This document shows, piece after piece, positions 8,813-16,420 of a DNA stretch of 51,039 nt. The stretch lies in assembly GCA_023230925.1 (NCBI GenBank), contig JALNWK010000021.1:1-51039 (forward strand). The letters run 5' to 3'. The stretch's first letter is position 1; every line of letters starts with the position of its first letter. Position numbers and translations under genes: made by a program. Source of the DNA: Limnochordia bacterium (GTDB lineage: Bacteria > Bacillota > Limnochordia > DUMW01). The notes under the pieces were generated by a model. It worked only from the letters and a program-made list of their open reading frames with translations, had not been told where the DNA came from and searched no databases.

Positions 8813-9969
8813 ACTGATGCTAGTTTCTTAATTTTACCCAAGGTCTCATCCCGCAAAGCATTAACCTGCTGGAAGTCCATATGGGGAATATAGTGGTCCT
8901 CTAGGGCATGATGTAGGCGTTTTGCCCCATCAATCTTTCTGACGGCTAGTTCTAAGAGACGTTGGTATGCGCGGCGGCTTTGCTCCATATCCTGTGCCTC
9001 ATTTGCATCAAGGCTGCGACGGAGGAACCTTTCGGTCCTAATTTCCTCAAAACGCGCCGGGCGATAGGTATGGGGTGGGCTTGAGGTAACCACGGCGGTA
9101 TTTAGGGCAGGGATGACTAGATGCTCAAGTTTTTGGGGCATCAGGGCACAGTGGTAGACTTCGTGGGCCAACTGATAAGAAGCCGCCGTATGGGCTAGAT
9201 CAGCTAGAAGCGCAGATTTGCCACTACCCGGCGGGCCAGTGACTAGATAGACCTGTTGCGATGTACCAATTACGCTGGAAAGATAGTGGACACAGCCCTG
9301 GGGAGTGATGCCACTGGCAAAAAGATGTCGTGTCCTTCCCGCAGGCTGGGCTCTGCCCGTGAAGATCCTTTCCCGCAGACTGATCTTGGCTTTAGTTAGC
9401 TTATCTTGATTTACAATCATCCTGTAATAAGCTGCCTCATCTTCCCTGAGCACCGCAGCGGCTTTCAGGTACCGGTATGCACTTGTGAAGGCTTCTTGAA
9501 TTTGTCGCCGGAGGGCAATAATGGCCCTACGATGCTTAGCTAAGGCTACCTCCTGCCAGAAACGGCTAAAGTCCAAGACCACATCTACTACGCCGGGATA
9601 TTTTGGTTCCCTGTGGTGGGGTGTTGTACCATCCATCAGGGCCACCTTTAGTTTCGGGATTACGACACCATCGAGGGAGTCATTATCCGAGGAGCAATGG
9701 TGATATTCCACAGGGAGGCCTTCTTTTAGAAAATGCTCACCGATGTACCTCATGAAGGTGGACTTGCCGACCCCTGGCCCTCCCTTTAGTATCCACGTTC
9801 TGCGAAAGGTATCATCGGCGATGTAGTCATAGAAAGAGTGAAACCCCAAGGAGGTATTACCGCCAGGGAAGACATGCTTGATTAGGCTCTCATCATACAA
9901 GGGAAAACCCCTCCATCCTGTATCTGACACATAATACATTCTATGAGTGGTTCTTCCTGCAAGTGCCAC
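8809..9969 (-). CDS. PRK06851-type ATPase with two P-loops
   Basis: A 386-residue protein with two separate Walker A motifs, GGPGVGKST (about 63-71) and GPPGSGKS (about 245-252). This duplicated P-loop layout is that of the PRK06851 family of uncharacterised Bacillota ATPases. Each half is followed by a similar segment with cysteine/histidine near a strand (HHCSSDNDSLDGVVIPKL; YHCALMPQKLEHLVIP), which suggests internal duplication of a kinase-like domain. GTG 9969 gives the longest product. ATG 9939, closer to the conserved region, is an alternative start, and neither has a strong ribosome site. It lies 21 bases after dapF on the same strand and converges on batE. Function and substrate are unknown. 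Confidence 0.8.
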   Translation of the reverse strand: MALAGRTTHRMYYVSDTGWRGFPLYDESLIKHVFPGGNTSLGFHSFYDYIADDTFRRTWILKGGPGVGKSTFMRYIGEHFLKEGLPVEYHHCSSDNDSLDGVVIPKLKVALMDGTTPHHREPKYPGVVDVVLDFSRFWQEVALAKHRRAIIALRRQIQEAFTSAYRYLKAAAVLREDEAAYYRMIVNQDKLTKAKISLRERIFTGRAQPAGRTRHLFASGITPQGCVHYLSSVIGTSQQVYLVTGPPGSGKSALLADLAHTAASYQLAHEVYHCALMPQKLEHLVIPALNTAVVTSSPPHTYRPARFEEIRTERFLRRSLDANEAQDMEQSRRAYQRLLELAVRKIDGAKRLHHALEDHYIPHMDFQQVNALRDETLGKIKKLASV

Positions 9970-9990
9970 GAGATTTAACAGGACATCGGT

Positions 9991-10818
9991 CTAGCAGTCT
10001 ATTCTCCCTTTGAAAACCAATGTGGCGGGACCAGTCATGTACACATGCTGATCCTGCTGCCAGTGAACGTTTAGGGTACCCGAGACAAGATGCACCTTTA
10101 CTTTTCTTGTGGTGTAATCATTGAGGTAAGCGGCAATCGCTCCAGCACAGGCCCCGGAGCCGCAGGCTAGGGTTTCCCCAACACCCCGTTCCCAAACCCG
10201 CACGTCAATTTCATTCTTACCGAGGACAGTGACAAACTCAACATTAGTTCTCGCAGGGAATAGGGAGTGGTACTCGATCTTTGGTCCCAAAAGGCAAGGG
10301 TCATTGTCCCCGAAGAGGATACAATGGGGATTTCCGAGATTCACGCAGGTAATTGGTATTGAACGGTGGTCATCAATGGGTAGAGGTCGAGCAATGACAG
10401 AATCCCCATCTAGATTGACGGGAATTCTTGCTGGAGAGAACTCAGGTTTGCCCATATCCACTGTGATCTGCCTTACCTTGTTTCCCGCGATGTCTAAGGA
10501 CAGGTGTTTCCGTCCTGATAGGGTATCTATGGAGAAGCTACTAGCTCTAGTATATCCTTGTTCCCACAGGTATTTACCGCCACAGCGGATGGCATTACCG
10601 CACATCTCAGCTTCACTTCCATCGGGGTTGAATATCCGCATCTGAAAACAACTACCCCGGGTGGTCAATACCATTAGTCCATCGGCTCCGATGCCATAAT
10701 GCCTGTGACAAAGCTTTAGAGCCAATGCTGATGGGTTCAGACTATGCTGAATGTCCAACCAGTCCAGGAGAATAAAATCATTGCCTAATCCGCGCATTTT
10801 CGCAAAAGTAAGTTGCAT
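9991..10818 (-). CDS. dapF: diaminopimelate epimerase
   Basis: A 275-residue enzyme that interconverts LL- and meso-diaminopimelate, supplying lysine and peptidoglycan synthesis in the cytoplasm. Both catalytic cysteines are present in their signatures: Cys73 in GSEAEMCGNAIRC and Cys219 in ETLACGSGACA. The N-terminus MRGLGNDFILLD and the substrate-binding ARTNVEFV segment are typical. Length is normal. ATG 10818 is preceded by AAGGATGA. The partner gene lysA, the next step in the pathway, lies on the other strand at 27232. It is probably the first gene of a two-gene minus-strand operon with the ATPase. Confidence 0.96.
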   Translation of the reverse strand: MQLTFAKMRGLGNDFILLDWLDIQHSLNPSALALKLCHRHYGIGADGLMVLTTRGSCFQMRIFNPDGSEAEMCGNAIRCGGKYLWEQGYTRASSFSIDTLSGRKHLSLDIAGNKVRQITVDMGKPEFSPARIPVNLDGDSVIARPLPIDDHRSIPITCVNLGNPHCILFGDNDPCLLGPKIEYHSLFPARTNVEFVTVLGKNEIDVRVWERGVGETLACGSGACAGAIAAYLNDYTTRKVKVHLVSGTLNVHWQQDQHVYMTGPATLVFKGRIDC

Positions 10819-10851
10819 TAGGCATCATCCTTAGCATTATTGAAGTATCAA

Positions 10852-10880
10852 TTGCCAATACTATGGATTGAGTATAGCAT
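10852..10880 (+). promoter_or_regulatory. probable promoter of the 66-residue membrane peptide
   Basis: TTGCCA (10852-10857) and TAGCAT (10875-10880) are separated by 17 bases in the divergent gap between dapF and the small gene at 10909. The match is moderate. Confidence 0.35.
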
Positions 10881-10908
10881 ACAAACCTAGCTAACGGAGG
10901 TAGACGAA

Positions 10909-11109
10909 ATGGAATGGATACGTTCATCAGGTGTGGCATTGCTTCTAGTTGCAGGACTGGTACATGCAATTCCGGCGTTATATACTGCCTTAAGTAATCT
11001 CTTTGGTGGTGTACCGGTACTTCAGGTTATTATTGGCATAGCCTCGGTAGTCGTCGCCTTAGTCCTTCTCTTCGGTGATCGGGAAGAGGTGACTACTCAG
11101 GATAGCTAA
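10909..11109 (+). CDS. small membrane protein, two predicted helices
   Basis: A 66-residue product with two hydrophobic segments (about 7-27 and 36-57) joined by a short loop LSNLFGG, ending in an acidic, hydrophilic tail. ACGGAGG about 8 bases before ATG 10909 is a strong ribosome site, and a promoter and a downstream hairpin frame the gene, so it looks like an independent transcription unit. I do not recognise a named family. The two-helix hairpin with a short turn could be a membrane-anchoring or holin-like peptide, but nothing visible decides this. Confidence 0.7.
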   Translation: MEWIRSSGVALLLVAGLVHAIPALYTALSNLFGGVPVLQVIIGIASVVVALVLLFGDREEVTTQDS

Positions 11110-11169
11110 ACTCCATGCTTTTCCATCCTGCTTCAAGGGGTCAAAAACTTGGCCCCTTGAGAATGGAGT
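11110..11169 (+). terminator. nested hairpin after the 66-residue gene
   Basis: TCAAGGGG (11133-11140) pairs with CCCCTTGA (11153-11160). Outside it ACTCCAT (11110-11116) pairs with ATGGAGT (11163-11169). There is no T-run, so intrinsic termination is uncertain. The 3' part overlaps the -35 box of the next promoter. Confidence 0.4.
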
Positions 11170-11186
11170 CTATCTACCCACATAAT
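11157..11186 (+). promoter_or_regulatory. promoter for the candidate structured leader
   Basis: TTGAGA (11157-11162) and CATAAT (11181-11186) are separated by 18 bases. A transcript starting near 11193 would begin about 20 bases before the 8-base-pair stem that closes the candidate RNA at 11212-11364. Confidence 0.5.
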
Positions 11187-11211
11187 ATGCGGTAATCAAT
11201 TAGACGTAACC

Positions 11212-11364
11212 CAAAACTGCGAGTCGCAAGGCCTGGTGACCCATCGCGACCTAGATCCAGTCCCCAACTACCGAAAAACGGAAGCGGGGGCCCAACGATA
11301 GGTTGCGGGAATTGCAGCTACACAGATTCCAGTCTTCCGTTTCCGATAAACCGAACCAGTTTTG
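11212..11364 (+). ncRNA. candidate structured leader RNA (possible riboswitch)
   Basis: CAAAACTG (11212-11219) is perfectly complementary to CAGTTTTG (11357-11364), closing a domain of about 150 bases. Inside are three further helices: GTCGC/GCGAC (11223-11227 with 11246-11250), AAACGGAAG/CTTCCGTTT (11276-11284 with 11334-11342), and a CCCAAC...GTTGcGGG hairpin (11291-11309). No convincing ORF lies within it, and a promoter sits just upstream. The stretch GCGGGGGCCCAAC...GCGGGAAT recalls the GCGGGGG-CCCAA hairpin of ydaO (c-di-AMP) riboswitches, but the conserved 3' block of that class is not clearly present. The class is therefore open. It would control the membrane protein/FtsH-like pair starting 245 bases later. 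Confidence 0.4.
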
Positions 11365-11389
11365 CGGCAAGAGTATCTCCTCTATTTCA

Positions 11390-11586
11390 TGTTACAATAG
11401 CACCTATAAATCATGTATAAGGGGCTTTCAATCGAACTGCCAGGGGAACAACTGAAGTCTTTTCGTCTTAAGAAGCCTCGTGTGCTAGGGAACTTCAATT
11501 TGAAGGTAGTGTGGAATCGACTCTTTCTTGTGGATTCAATTGGTACAAAGTACATCTACCCCTCCTGTGGGTTTGCATGTTACAAT
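11390..11586 (+). promoter_or_regulatory. two extended -10 motifs on a 12-base direct repeat
   Basis: CATGTTACAATA occurs at 11388-11399 and again at 11576-11587. Each copy contains TGTTACAAT, an extended -10 pattern (TGn before a -10 box). Neither has a clear -35 box. The second would start transcription a few bases before the ribosome site of the gene at 11609. The stretch between them (11400-11575) has no supportable gene. Confidence 0.35.
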
Positions 11587-11608
11587 ATGACAAGCCGGGG
11601 GGTTGCAT

Positions 11609-12121
11609 ATGAACTTTAACGGTTTAAAAATCAGAATTATAATAGTAGTGACTTTAATAGTGCTCGGACTTCTCTTTGGTGGTAGATATGTCTATGAAAG
11701 GTTTTACGTCCTAGACTCTCTAGTGGAGGCCTTTACTTCTATTGAGGGGGTTTCAGGGCTCCAAGTGAAGACCCAACGAAAAACCGACTTGGTAATTACT
11801 CTAGACCGGGTTTCTCAATTGGAGACTACCTATGGAAAGATCAAAGATACGGCGGAAGAGTTGTTAGGTGATAAGTTAGGTACAATTCAGCTTGTCGATC
11901 GGAGAGACCAGCAACTTGTTGATTGTTATCATCGGTTGCACTATGCTTTGTGGCAGGCGATCAGTACAGGAGATTTCGTGGATATGGCTGCCCAAGCGAG
12001 CAAACTCACCGAGGACTTGGATGCCCGAATTACTGTGGACCGGGACTATGTCTATGTGGAACTGGAAACAGAAGAGGCCTATCTGTATGAAATAGTCCCA
12101 AGACAGGGGGCAATCACATGA
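11609..12121 (+). CDS. membrane-anchored protein of unknown function, coupled to the FtsH-like protease
   Basis: About 170 residues. One N-terminal membrane helix (about 9-29, IIIVVTLIVLGLLFGG) is followed by a mostly hydrophilic region (about 32-150), predicted outside the cell, with alternating helical and strand character. No family is recognised. ATG 11609 is preceded by CCGGGGGG; a TTG at 11603 is possible. Its stop overlaps the FtsH-like start by 4 bases (ATGA), so the two are translationally coupled. That makes it a candidate adaptor, substrate or sensor for the protease. The FtsH-like protein itself lacks the usual extracytoplasmic domain, which this protein might replace (inference). 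Confidence 0.65.
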   Translation: MNFNGLKIRIIIVVTLIVLGLLFGGRYVYERFYVLDSLVEAFTSIEGVSGLQVKTQRKTDLVITLDRVSQLETTYGKIKDTAEELLGDKLGTIQLVDRRDQQLVDCYHRLHYALWQAISTGDFVDMAAQASKLTEDLDARITVDRDYVYVELETEEAYLYEIVPRQGAIT

Positions 12122-13593
12122 AAAAAGAGATCTTAATCGGAACCGGGATTGCCGTAGTGATCTTTGCCCTAGTTTCAGGTGTTGATGTAACGCCACTGAT
12201 TGCCATTGGCGCTTTGCTTTTTATTCTCAAGTACTTCCTTGATGTACGGGGAAAGGAATACCAGACAGTGAATGTCGCTGAGAATGTTGGCGTCACTCCC
12301 CACATTGGCTTCGACGATATCGGGGGTCAAGAGGTAGCCAAACGGGAATTCATTGAGGCCTTAGACTTCGTTAAAGACGCCTCCCGGTGTCGGAAGTTGG
12401 GGATTAGACCCATTAAGGGTATTCTTCTGTTTGGACCACCGGGTACGGGAAAGACTCTGCTGGCAAAAGCCGCAGCCACGTATACCAATGCTGCCTTCTT
12501 GGCTGCTTCGGGATCTGAATTTGTGGAGATGTATGCCGGAGTTGGCGCTAAACGGGTACGTAGCCTTTTCCAACGGGCCAGGGAACTAGCCAAAAAGCAA
12601 ACGAGAAAAAGCGCAATTATCTTCGTGGATGAAATCGAAGTGTTGGGCGGAAAAAGAGGAAGACATACCAGTCATCTAGAATATGATCAGACGCTCAATC
12701 AGCTGTTGGTGGAGATGGATGGAATTAGGACCGATGATGAGATCTCCTTGCTGGTGGTGGCGGCTACAAACCGGGTGGATCTATTGGACCCTGCCCTGAT
12801 GCGTCCGGGACGGTTTGACCGTTTGGTCAGTGTTGAGCTACCGGACAAAGAAGGAAGACTGCACATTCTCAGGATTCATACCCGGGGGAAGCCTTTGGCA
12901 GAAGGGGTGGACTTGGCGGAATTGGCCAAGGAGACCTTTGGGTTTTCGGGGGCTCATTTAGAAAGTTTGGTAAATGAAGCGGCGATCAATGCCCTGAGAC
13001 AGAAAAGAAACGTGATCGCTATGCAGGATTTCCGGGAAGCTATCGATAAAGTAATGATGGGTGAAAAGCTAGACCGAAAACCGGCCAAGGCGGAAAAACA
13101 GCGGGTAGCAATCCATGAGGTTGGTCATGCTTTGGTTAGCGAATTGGCGAATCCCGGTTCTGTCTCCCGGGTAACCATTGTACCTAGGGGCAGAGCCCTT
13201 GGGTACATGAGGCAGACTCCCACCGCGGATCAGTATCTATATACCGTGGAGGAGCTGCAGGATCAGATGGCAGTGGCCCTAGCCGGTGCGGTAGCGGAGG
13301 AGTTAATCCTAGGAAGCAGATCAACTGGGGGAACAAATGACTTTGAGCAGGCTGTAAATCTGGCCAAGCGGATGATTGCCTCGGGTATGTCTGAACTTGG
13401 GGTTATCGATATGAAGGATGTACCTACAGATATTTTGCACCGGACGATAAGCTCATTGATCGGACAGCGAGAGGATTGGGTGCGTAAGATCATTGCTTCC
13501 TACCAAGGAGCAGTCAAGGAGGTCGCATCGTACCTTCTCAATGAAGAGACTGTGGATGGTATGCAGTTTCGAAGCCTCATTGGATTAGGCTAG
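12118..13593 (+). CDS. short FtsH-like AAA+ zinc metalloprotease
   Basis: A 491-residue AAA+ protease of the FtsH type. Two close N-terminal hydrophobic segments (about 5-20 and 25-41) have almost no loop between them, so the extracytoplasmic domain of classic FtsH (about 600-650 residues) is missing. The AAA+ module has Walker A GPPGTGKT (106-113), Walker B IIFVDE (167-172) and arginine-finger region RPGRFDR (229-235). The protease has HEVGH (333-337), where most FtsH have HEAGH, and the third zinc ligand Asp in TGGTNDFEQA (408). All catalytic residues are therefore present. It is presumed to degrade membrane or cytoplasmic proteins processively. A canonical ftsH is expected elsewhere. It is coupled to the upstream membrane protein. 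Confidence 0.88.
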   Translation: MKKEILIGTGIAVVIFALVSGVDVTPLIAIGALLFILKYFLDVRGKEYQTVNVAENVGVTPHIGFDDIGGQEVAKREFIEALDFVKDASRCRKLGIRPIKGILLFGPPGTGKTLLAKAAATYTNAAFLAASGSEFVEMYAGVGAKRVRSLFQRARELAKKQTRKSAIIFVDEIEVLGGKRGRHTSHLEYDQTLNQLLVEMDGIRTDDEISLLVVAATNRVDLLDPALMRPGRFDRLVSVELPDKEGRLHILRIHTRGKPLAEGVDLAELAKETFGFSGAHLESLVNEAAINALRQKRNVIAMQDFREAIDKVMMGEKLDRKPAKAEKQRVAIHEVGHALVSELANPGSVSRVTIVPRGRALGYMRQTPTADQYLYTVEELQDQMAVALAGAVAEELILGSRSTGGTNDFEQAVNLAKRMIASGMSELGVIDMKDVPTDILHRTISSLIGQREDWVRKIIASYQGAVKEVASYLLNEETVDGMQFRSLIGLG

Positions 13594-13612
13594 AGTACAG
13601 GGAGGTTATGAT

Positions 13613-14848
13613 TTGAAAGCGGAAATTGTGGCCATTGGTACGGAATTGCTCCTTGGGGAGATTGCCAATACAAATGCCCAGTATTTGTCCTTGAAACTGG
13701 CAGAGCTGGGCATCGATGTTTACTACCACAGTACCGTGGGAGATAATCTTGTAAGAATAGTCGATACCCTAGGAAGGGCCGCCGAACGAGCGGATCTGGT
13801 CATTGTGACCGGCGGTTTAGGGCCTACGGAAGATGATCTGACTAGGCAAGCTGTCTCCATGGTGAGCAATTGTCCCCTGGAGCTATCCACTAAGGCGTTA
13901 GGGCATCTTGAACAGTACTTTGGTCAGGTATGTAGACCAGCGACGAAGAATAACTTGCGCCAAGCCTATTTCCCCACAGGTAGTGTTCTGCTGGATAACC
14001 CTCGGGGCACTGCTTTGGGGTTTGTTTTACCTACACAGAGGGCCCTTTTTATCTGCTTACCCGGTGTGCCCCGGGAGCTTTATGTTATGTTTGAGCAAGG
14101 GCTATCCTATTTGCGCAAGCGCCTTGAGGCCGAGGAACAACATGTGATCGAATCCCGAGTCCTGAAGGTCTGCGGGATTGGAGAGTCGGCCTTAGAAGAA
14201 CAAATATCTGACTTAGTGGGCCTGGCCAATCCCTCGGTGGCCTTGTATGCAAAACTTGGCGAAGTACGGATCCGGATTACCGCTAAGGCTGGTGACAAGA
14301 CCCAGGCCCAGGCATTGATTGCACCGGTGGAAAATACGGTGAGACAACGCTTAGGGACCATGGTTTATGGTAGTGGGAACGATGAATTGGAGGAAGTTGT
14401 GGGGAAAATGCTGCTTGCGAAAAGACAGACCCTCAGTATTGCCGAGTCTTGTACCGGTGGACTTGTGGGACACCGGCTGACCAACGTTTCGGGTAGTTCT
14501 GGTTTCTTAAAGGCAAGTCTTGTGACCTATACAAACGAAGCAAAAAACAAACTACTCGGTGTTCCCCAGGAGGTCTTGGATCAGGCGGGAGCTGTGAGCG
14601 AGGTAACTGCTAAGAGGATGGCCTGTGGGGTGAGGGACCTGATGCAGACAGACTATGGTCTAGCAGTGACAGGCATTGCAGGACCTTTGAGTGATGTGAG
14701 TGGAAAACCTGTTGGATTAGTGTATATTGCGGTGGTGGGGGAGAGGACCATTGTTGAAGAACATCATTTTGGGGGCGACCGGGAGCAAATTAAGTATAGA
14801 AGTAGTCAAGGGGCATTAGATCTACTAAGGCGGCAGCTTCTATGCTAG
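13613..14848 (+). CDS. cinA: CinA: competence/damage-inducible protein, MoaB-like plus NMN amidase domains
   Basis: A 411-residue two-domain protein. The N-terminal MoaB/Mog-like domain has GTELLLGEIANTNA (about 6-19) and VTGGLGPTEDDLTRQA (about 64-79). The C-terminal nicotinamide-nucleotide amidase domain has LSIAESCTGGLVGHRLT (about 273-289) and VTGIAGP (about 350). In characterised members the C-terminal domain deamidates NMN in pyridine nucleotide salvage and the N-terminal domain hydrolyses ADP-ribose. The start is TTG 13613 with GGGAGGT 6 bases upstream. It overlaps the next gene by 7 bases. Proximity to recA, as in many Bacillota, is the origin of the competence/damage name. Confidence 0.94.
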   Translation: MKAEIVAIGTELLLGEIANTNAQYLSLKLAELGIDVYYHSTVGDNLVRIVDTLGRAAERADLVIVTGGLGPTEDDLTRQAVSMVSNCPLELSTKALGHLEQYFGQVCRPATKNNLRQAYFPTGSVLLDNPRGTALGFVLPTQRALFICLPGVPRELYVMFEQGLSYLRKRLEAEEQHVIESRVLKVCGIGESALEEQISDLVGLANPSVALYAKLGEVRIRITAKAGDKTQAQALIAPVENTVRQRLGTMVYGSGNDELEEVVGKMLLAKRQTLSIAESCTGGLVGHRLTNVSGSSGFLKASLVTYTNEAKNKLLGVPQEVLDQAGAVSEVTAKRMACGVRDLMQTDYGLAVTGIAGPLSDVSGKPVGLVYIAVVGERTIVEEHHFGGDREQIKYRSSQGALDLLRRQLLC

Positions 14849-16299
14849 GACCGGGAATTGGTTACTCACCCAAGCAGGGCGACCTGTACAGGGTGATTCT
14901 CTGCGCCTTTCTAGGTGCCCTTGTGTTGCTCAACTTCTACGGAGGGACCACGGTCACTATCAGTCCGGTAAAGGTCCTGATTCAGCCTAAATTGGCCCTG
15001 CGGGGAACAACCCACATCATGCTTCCTCCGGTGGGGGAGATTTCGGCAGTGACCCATTGGATACCGGTGAGGCTTAATATCTTTTTGCGCCATGTGGATC
15101 TGTCGGCATTGGAACAGTTGTGGCAGGCGGGCCAACTTACCGAGGATAAGGTGTTTGAGATCCTAAAGGGGATGAAACTTAGTCTAGTCCTGCTTATTTT
15201 GCAGCTGACTGGTATCGGTGCCCTGGGGGGAGTCTTGGGACTCTTAGTCTGCGGTTATCGTACAATTCGGCACCTGAAGATTGGAATTATCTTGGGACTG
15301 CTTACACCGGTGTTGCTTTTAGGTGGTGTCTATCTGACATATAATGTGGGAGCCTTCAATAATCCCCAGTATGAGGGGATGATTCAAGGGGCGCCTTGGA
15401 TGCTCAGTTTCATCCAGGAGAATGTGAATAAGGTAGGAGAGTTCTCCGATCAGTTACAGATGGTAGCTGGCAATCTATATACCATGTTTGAACGAATGGA
15501 TGAGTTGAGAGTCCTTAGTGTACCAGCGGGGGAAGTAACACTACTCCACGTATCGGATCTGCATAATAATCCGGCGGCCCTGGGTTTTATTCAACGGATT
15601 GTGGATAGTTTCCGAGTTGATGCTATAATTGATACAGGGGATTTGACCGACCTGGGGACCCCCTTGGAAGCTGAACTCCTTGGACAAATCAGGCAGTTCT
15701 CTGTTCCCTATGTGTTTGTTCCGGGGAACCATGAGACTCCTGAGATCAGAAATCGCCTGAGAATGATGCCAAACGTCCAGGTGGTAGAGGACGAAGCTGT
15801 CCAAGTGGCAGGACTCTGGATCTACGGTGTTTTGGATCCGGCAGCGGAGTTATCCTCACCGCAGCCTTGGACCCCTAACCAACTGAAGACTTTGCTACCG
15901 CAGATTGCAGAACGAATGGATGCTTATGAGAAAATAGATATCCTCGCGGTTCACAATGATTGGCTTGCCCATAATATTGTGACCGAAGCTCAAGTAACCC
16001 TTTGTGGGCATAGCCACGTTTTTGAAGTGAAAGAAGTAGAAGGACAGCTTATAGTCAACGCAGGCACCACGGGTGCTGCAGGGGTTAGGGGATTTATTGT
16101 CGATGAGCCTGTGCCGTATACGGTGGCTCTTTTATACTTCTCCCCCGATGAAGCAGGGACACTGCATCTTGTTGCTATTGATAGTGTAAAGGTTGATGTT
16201 GTGGGCGGTGGATTTTCCCTTCAAAGACATTTGGTACAGACGTTATTTGATCAACGGGTAAGGTCAGAAAGAGGGATAGCCGGGTTATTGTCGAATTAG
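14842..16299 (+). CDS. membrane metallophosphoesterase
   Basis: A 485-residue protein. A membrane helix near the N-terminus (about 16-33) is followed by an extracytoplasmic stretch (about 35-110) and two more helices (about 112-138 and 146-167). A C-terminal calcineurin-like phosphoesterase domain has the full metal set: SDLH (238-241), GDLTD (266-270), GNHE (295-298), HND (371-373) and GHSH (389-392). The substrate is not predictable; nucleotides, phospholipids and wall precursors are all possible. Similar membrane phosphoesterases are often found between cinA and recA in Clostridia. The last 60 residues are outside the conserved fold. It is followed by 121 bases before recA in which I see no gene. 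Confidence 0.85.
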   Translation: MLGPGIGYSPKQGDLYRVILCAFLGALVLLNFYGGTTVTISPVKVLIQPKLALRGTTHIMLPPVGEISAVTHWIPVRLNIFLRHVDLSALEQLWQAGQLTEDKVFEILKGMKLSLVLLILQLTGIGALGGVLGLLVCGYRTIRHLKIGIILGLLTPVLLLGGVYLTYNVGAFNNPQYEGMIQGAPWMLSFIQENVNKVGEFSDQLQMVAGNLYTMFERMDELRVLSVPAGEVTLLHVSDLHNNPAALGFIQRIVDSFRVDAIIDTGDLTDLGTPLEAELLGQIRQFSVPYVFVPGNHETPEIRNRLRMMPNVQVVEDEAVQVAGLWIYGVLDPAAELSSPQPWTPNQLKTLLPQIAERMDAYEKIDILAVHNDWLAHNIVTEAQVTLCGHSHVFEVKEVEGQLIVNAGTTGAAGVRGFIVDEPVPYTVALLYFSPDEAGTLHLVAIDSVKVDVVGGGFSLQRHLVQTLFDQRVRSERGIAGLLSN

Positions 16300-16420
16300 A
16301 GAACAGGAAATCTACGCGCCAATAAGCAACTTTCTTGATGCAAAGGAAGGCTTGAACCCAGAAGGACGGTTGGATCTGTAACCAATGTCTTAGAAATTGT
16401 AAAGGGGATGAACAGGAAGT

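Noticed and set aside
10229..10645. 138-codon frame opposite dapF
   Set aside because: Shadow of dapF, which is certain from its catalytic motifs.
11212..11364. Firm call of a c-di-AMP (ydaO) riboswitch
   Set aside because: Only one hairpin resembles the class; the conserved 3' block could not be matched by eye, so it is left as an unclassified candidate.
11413..11619. 68-codon open frame before the gene at 11609
   Set aside because: No ribosome site, no recognisable protein, and it overlaps the ribosome site and start of the real gene.
16300..16420. LexA box upstream of recA
   Set aside because: No sequence close to CGAAC-N4-GTTCG was found, so SOS control is not supported from sequence.
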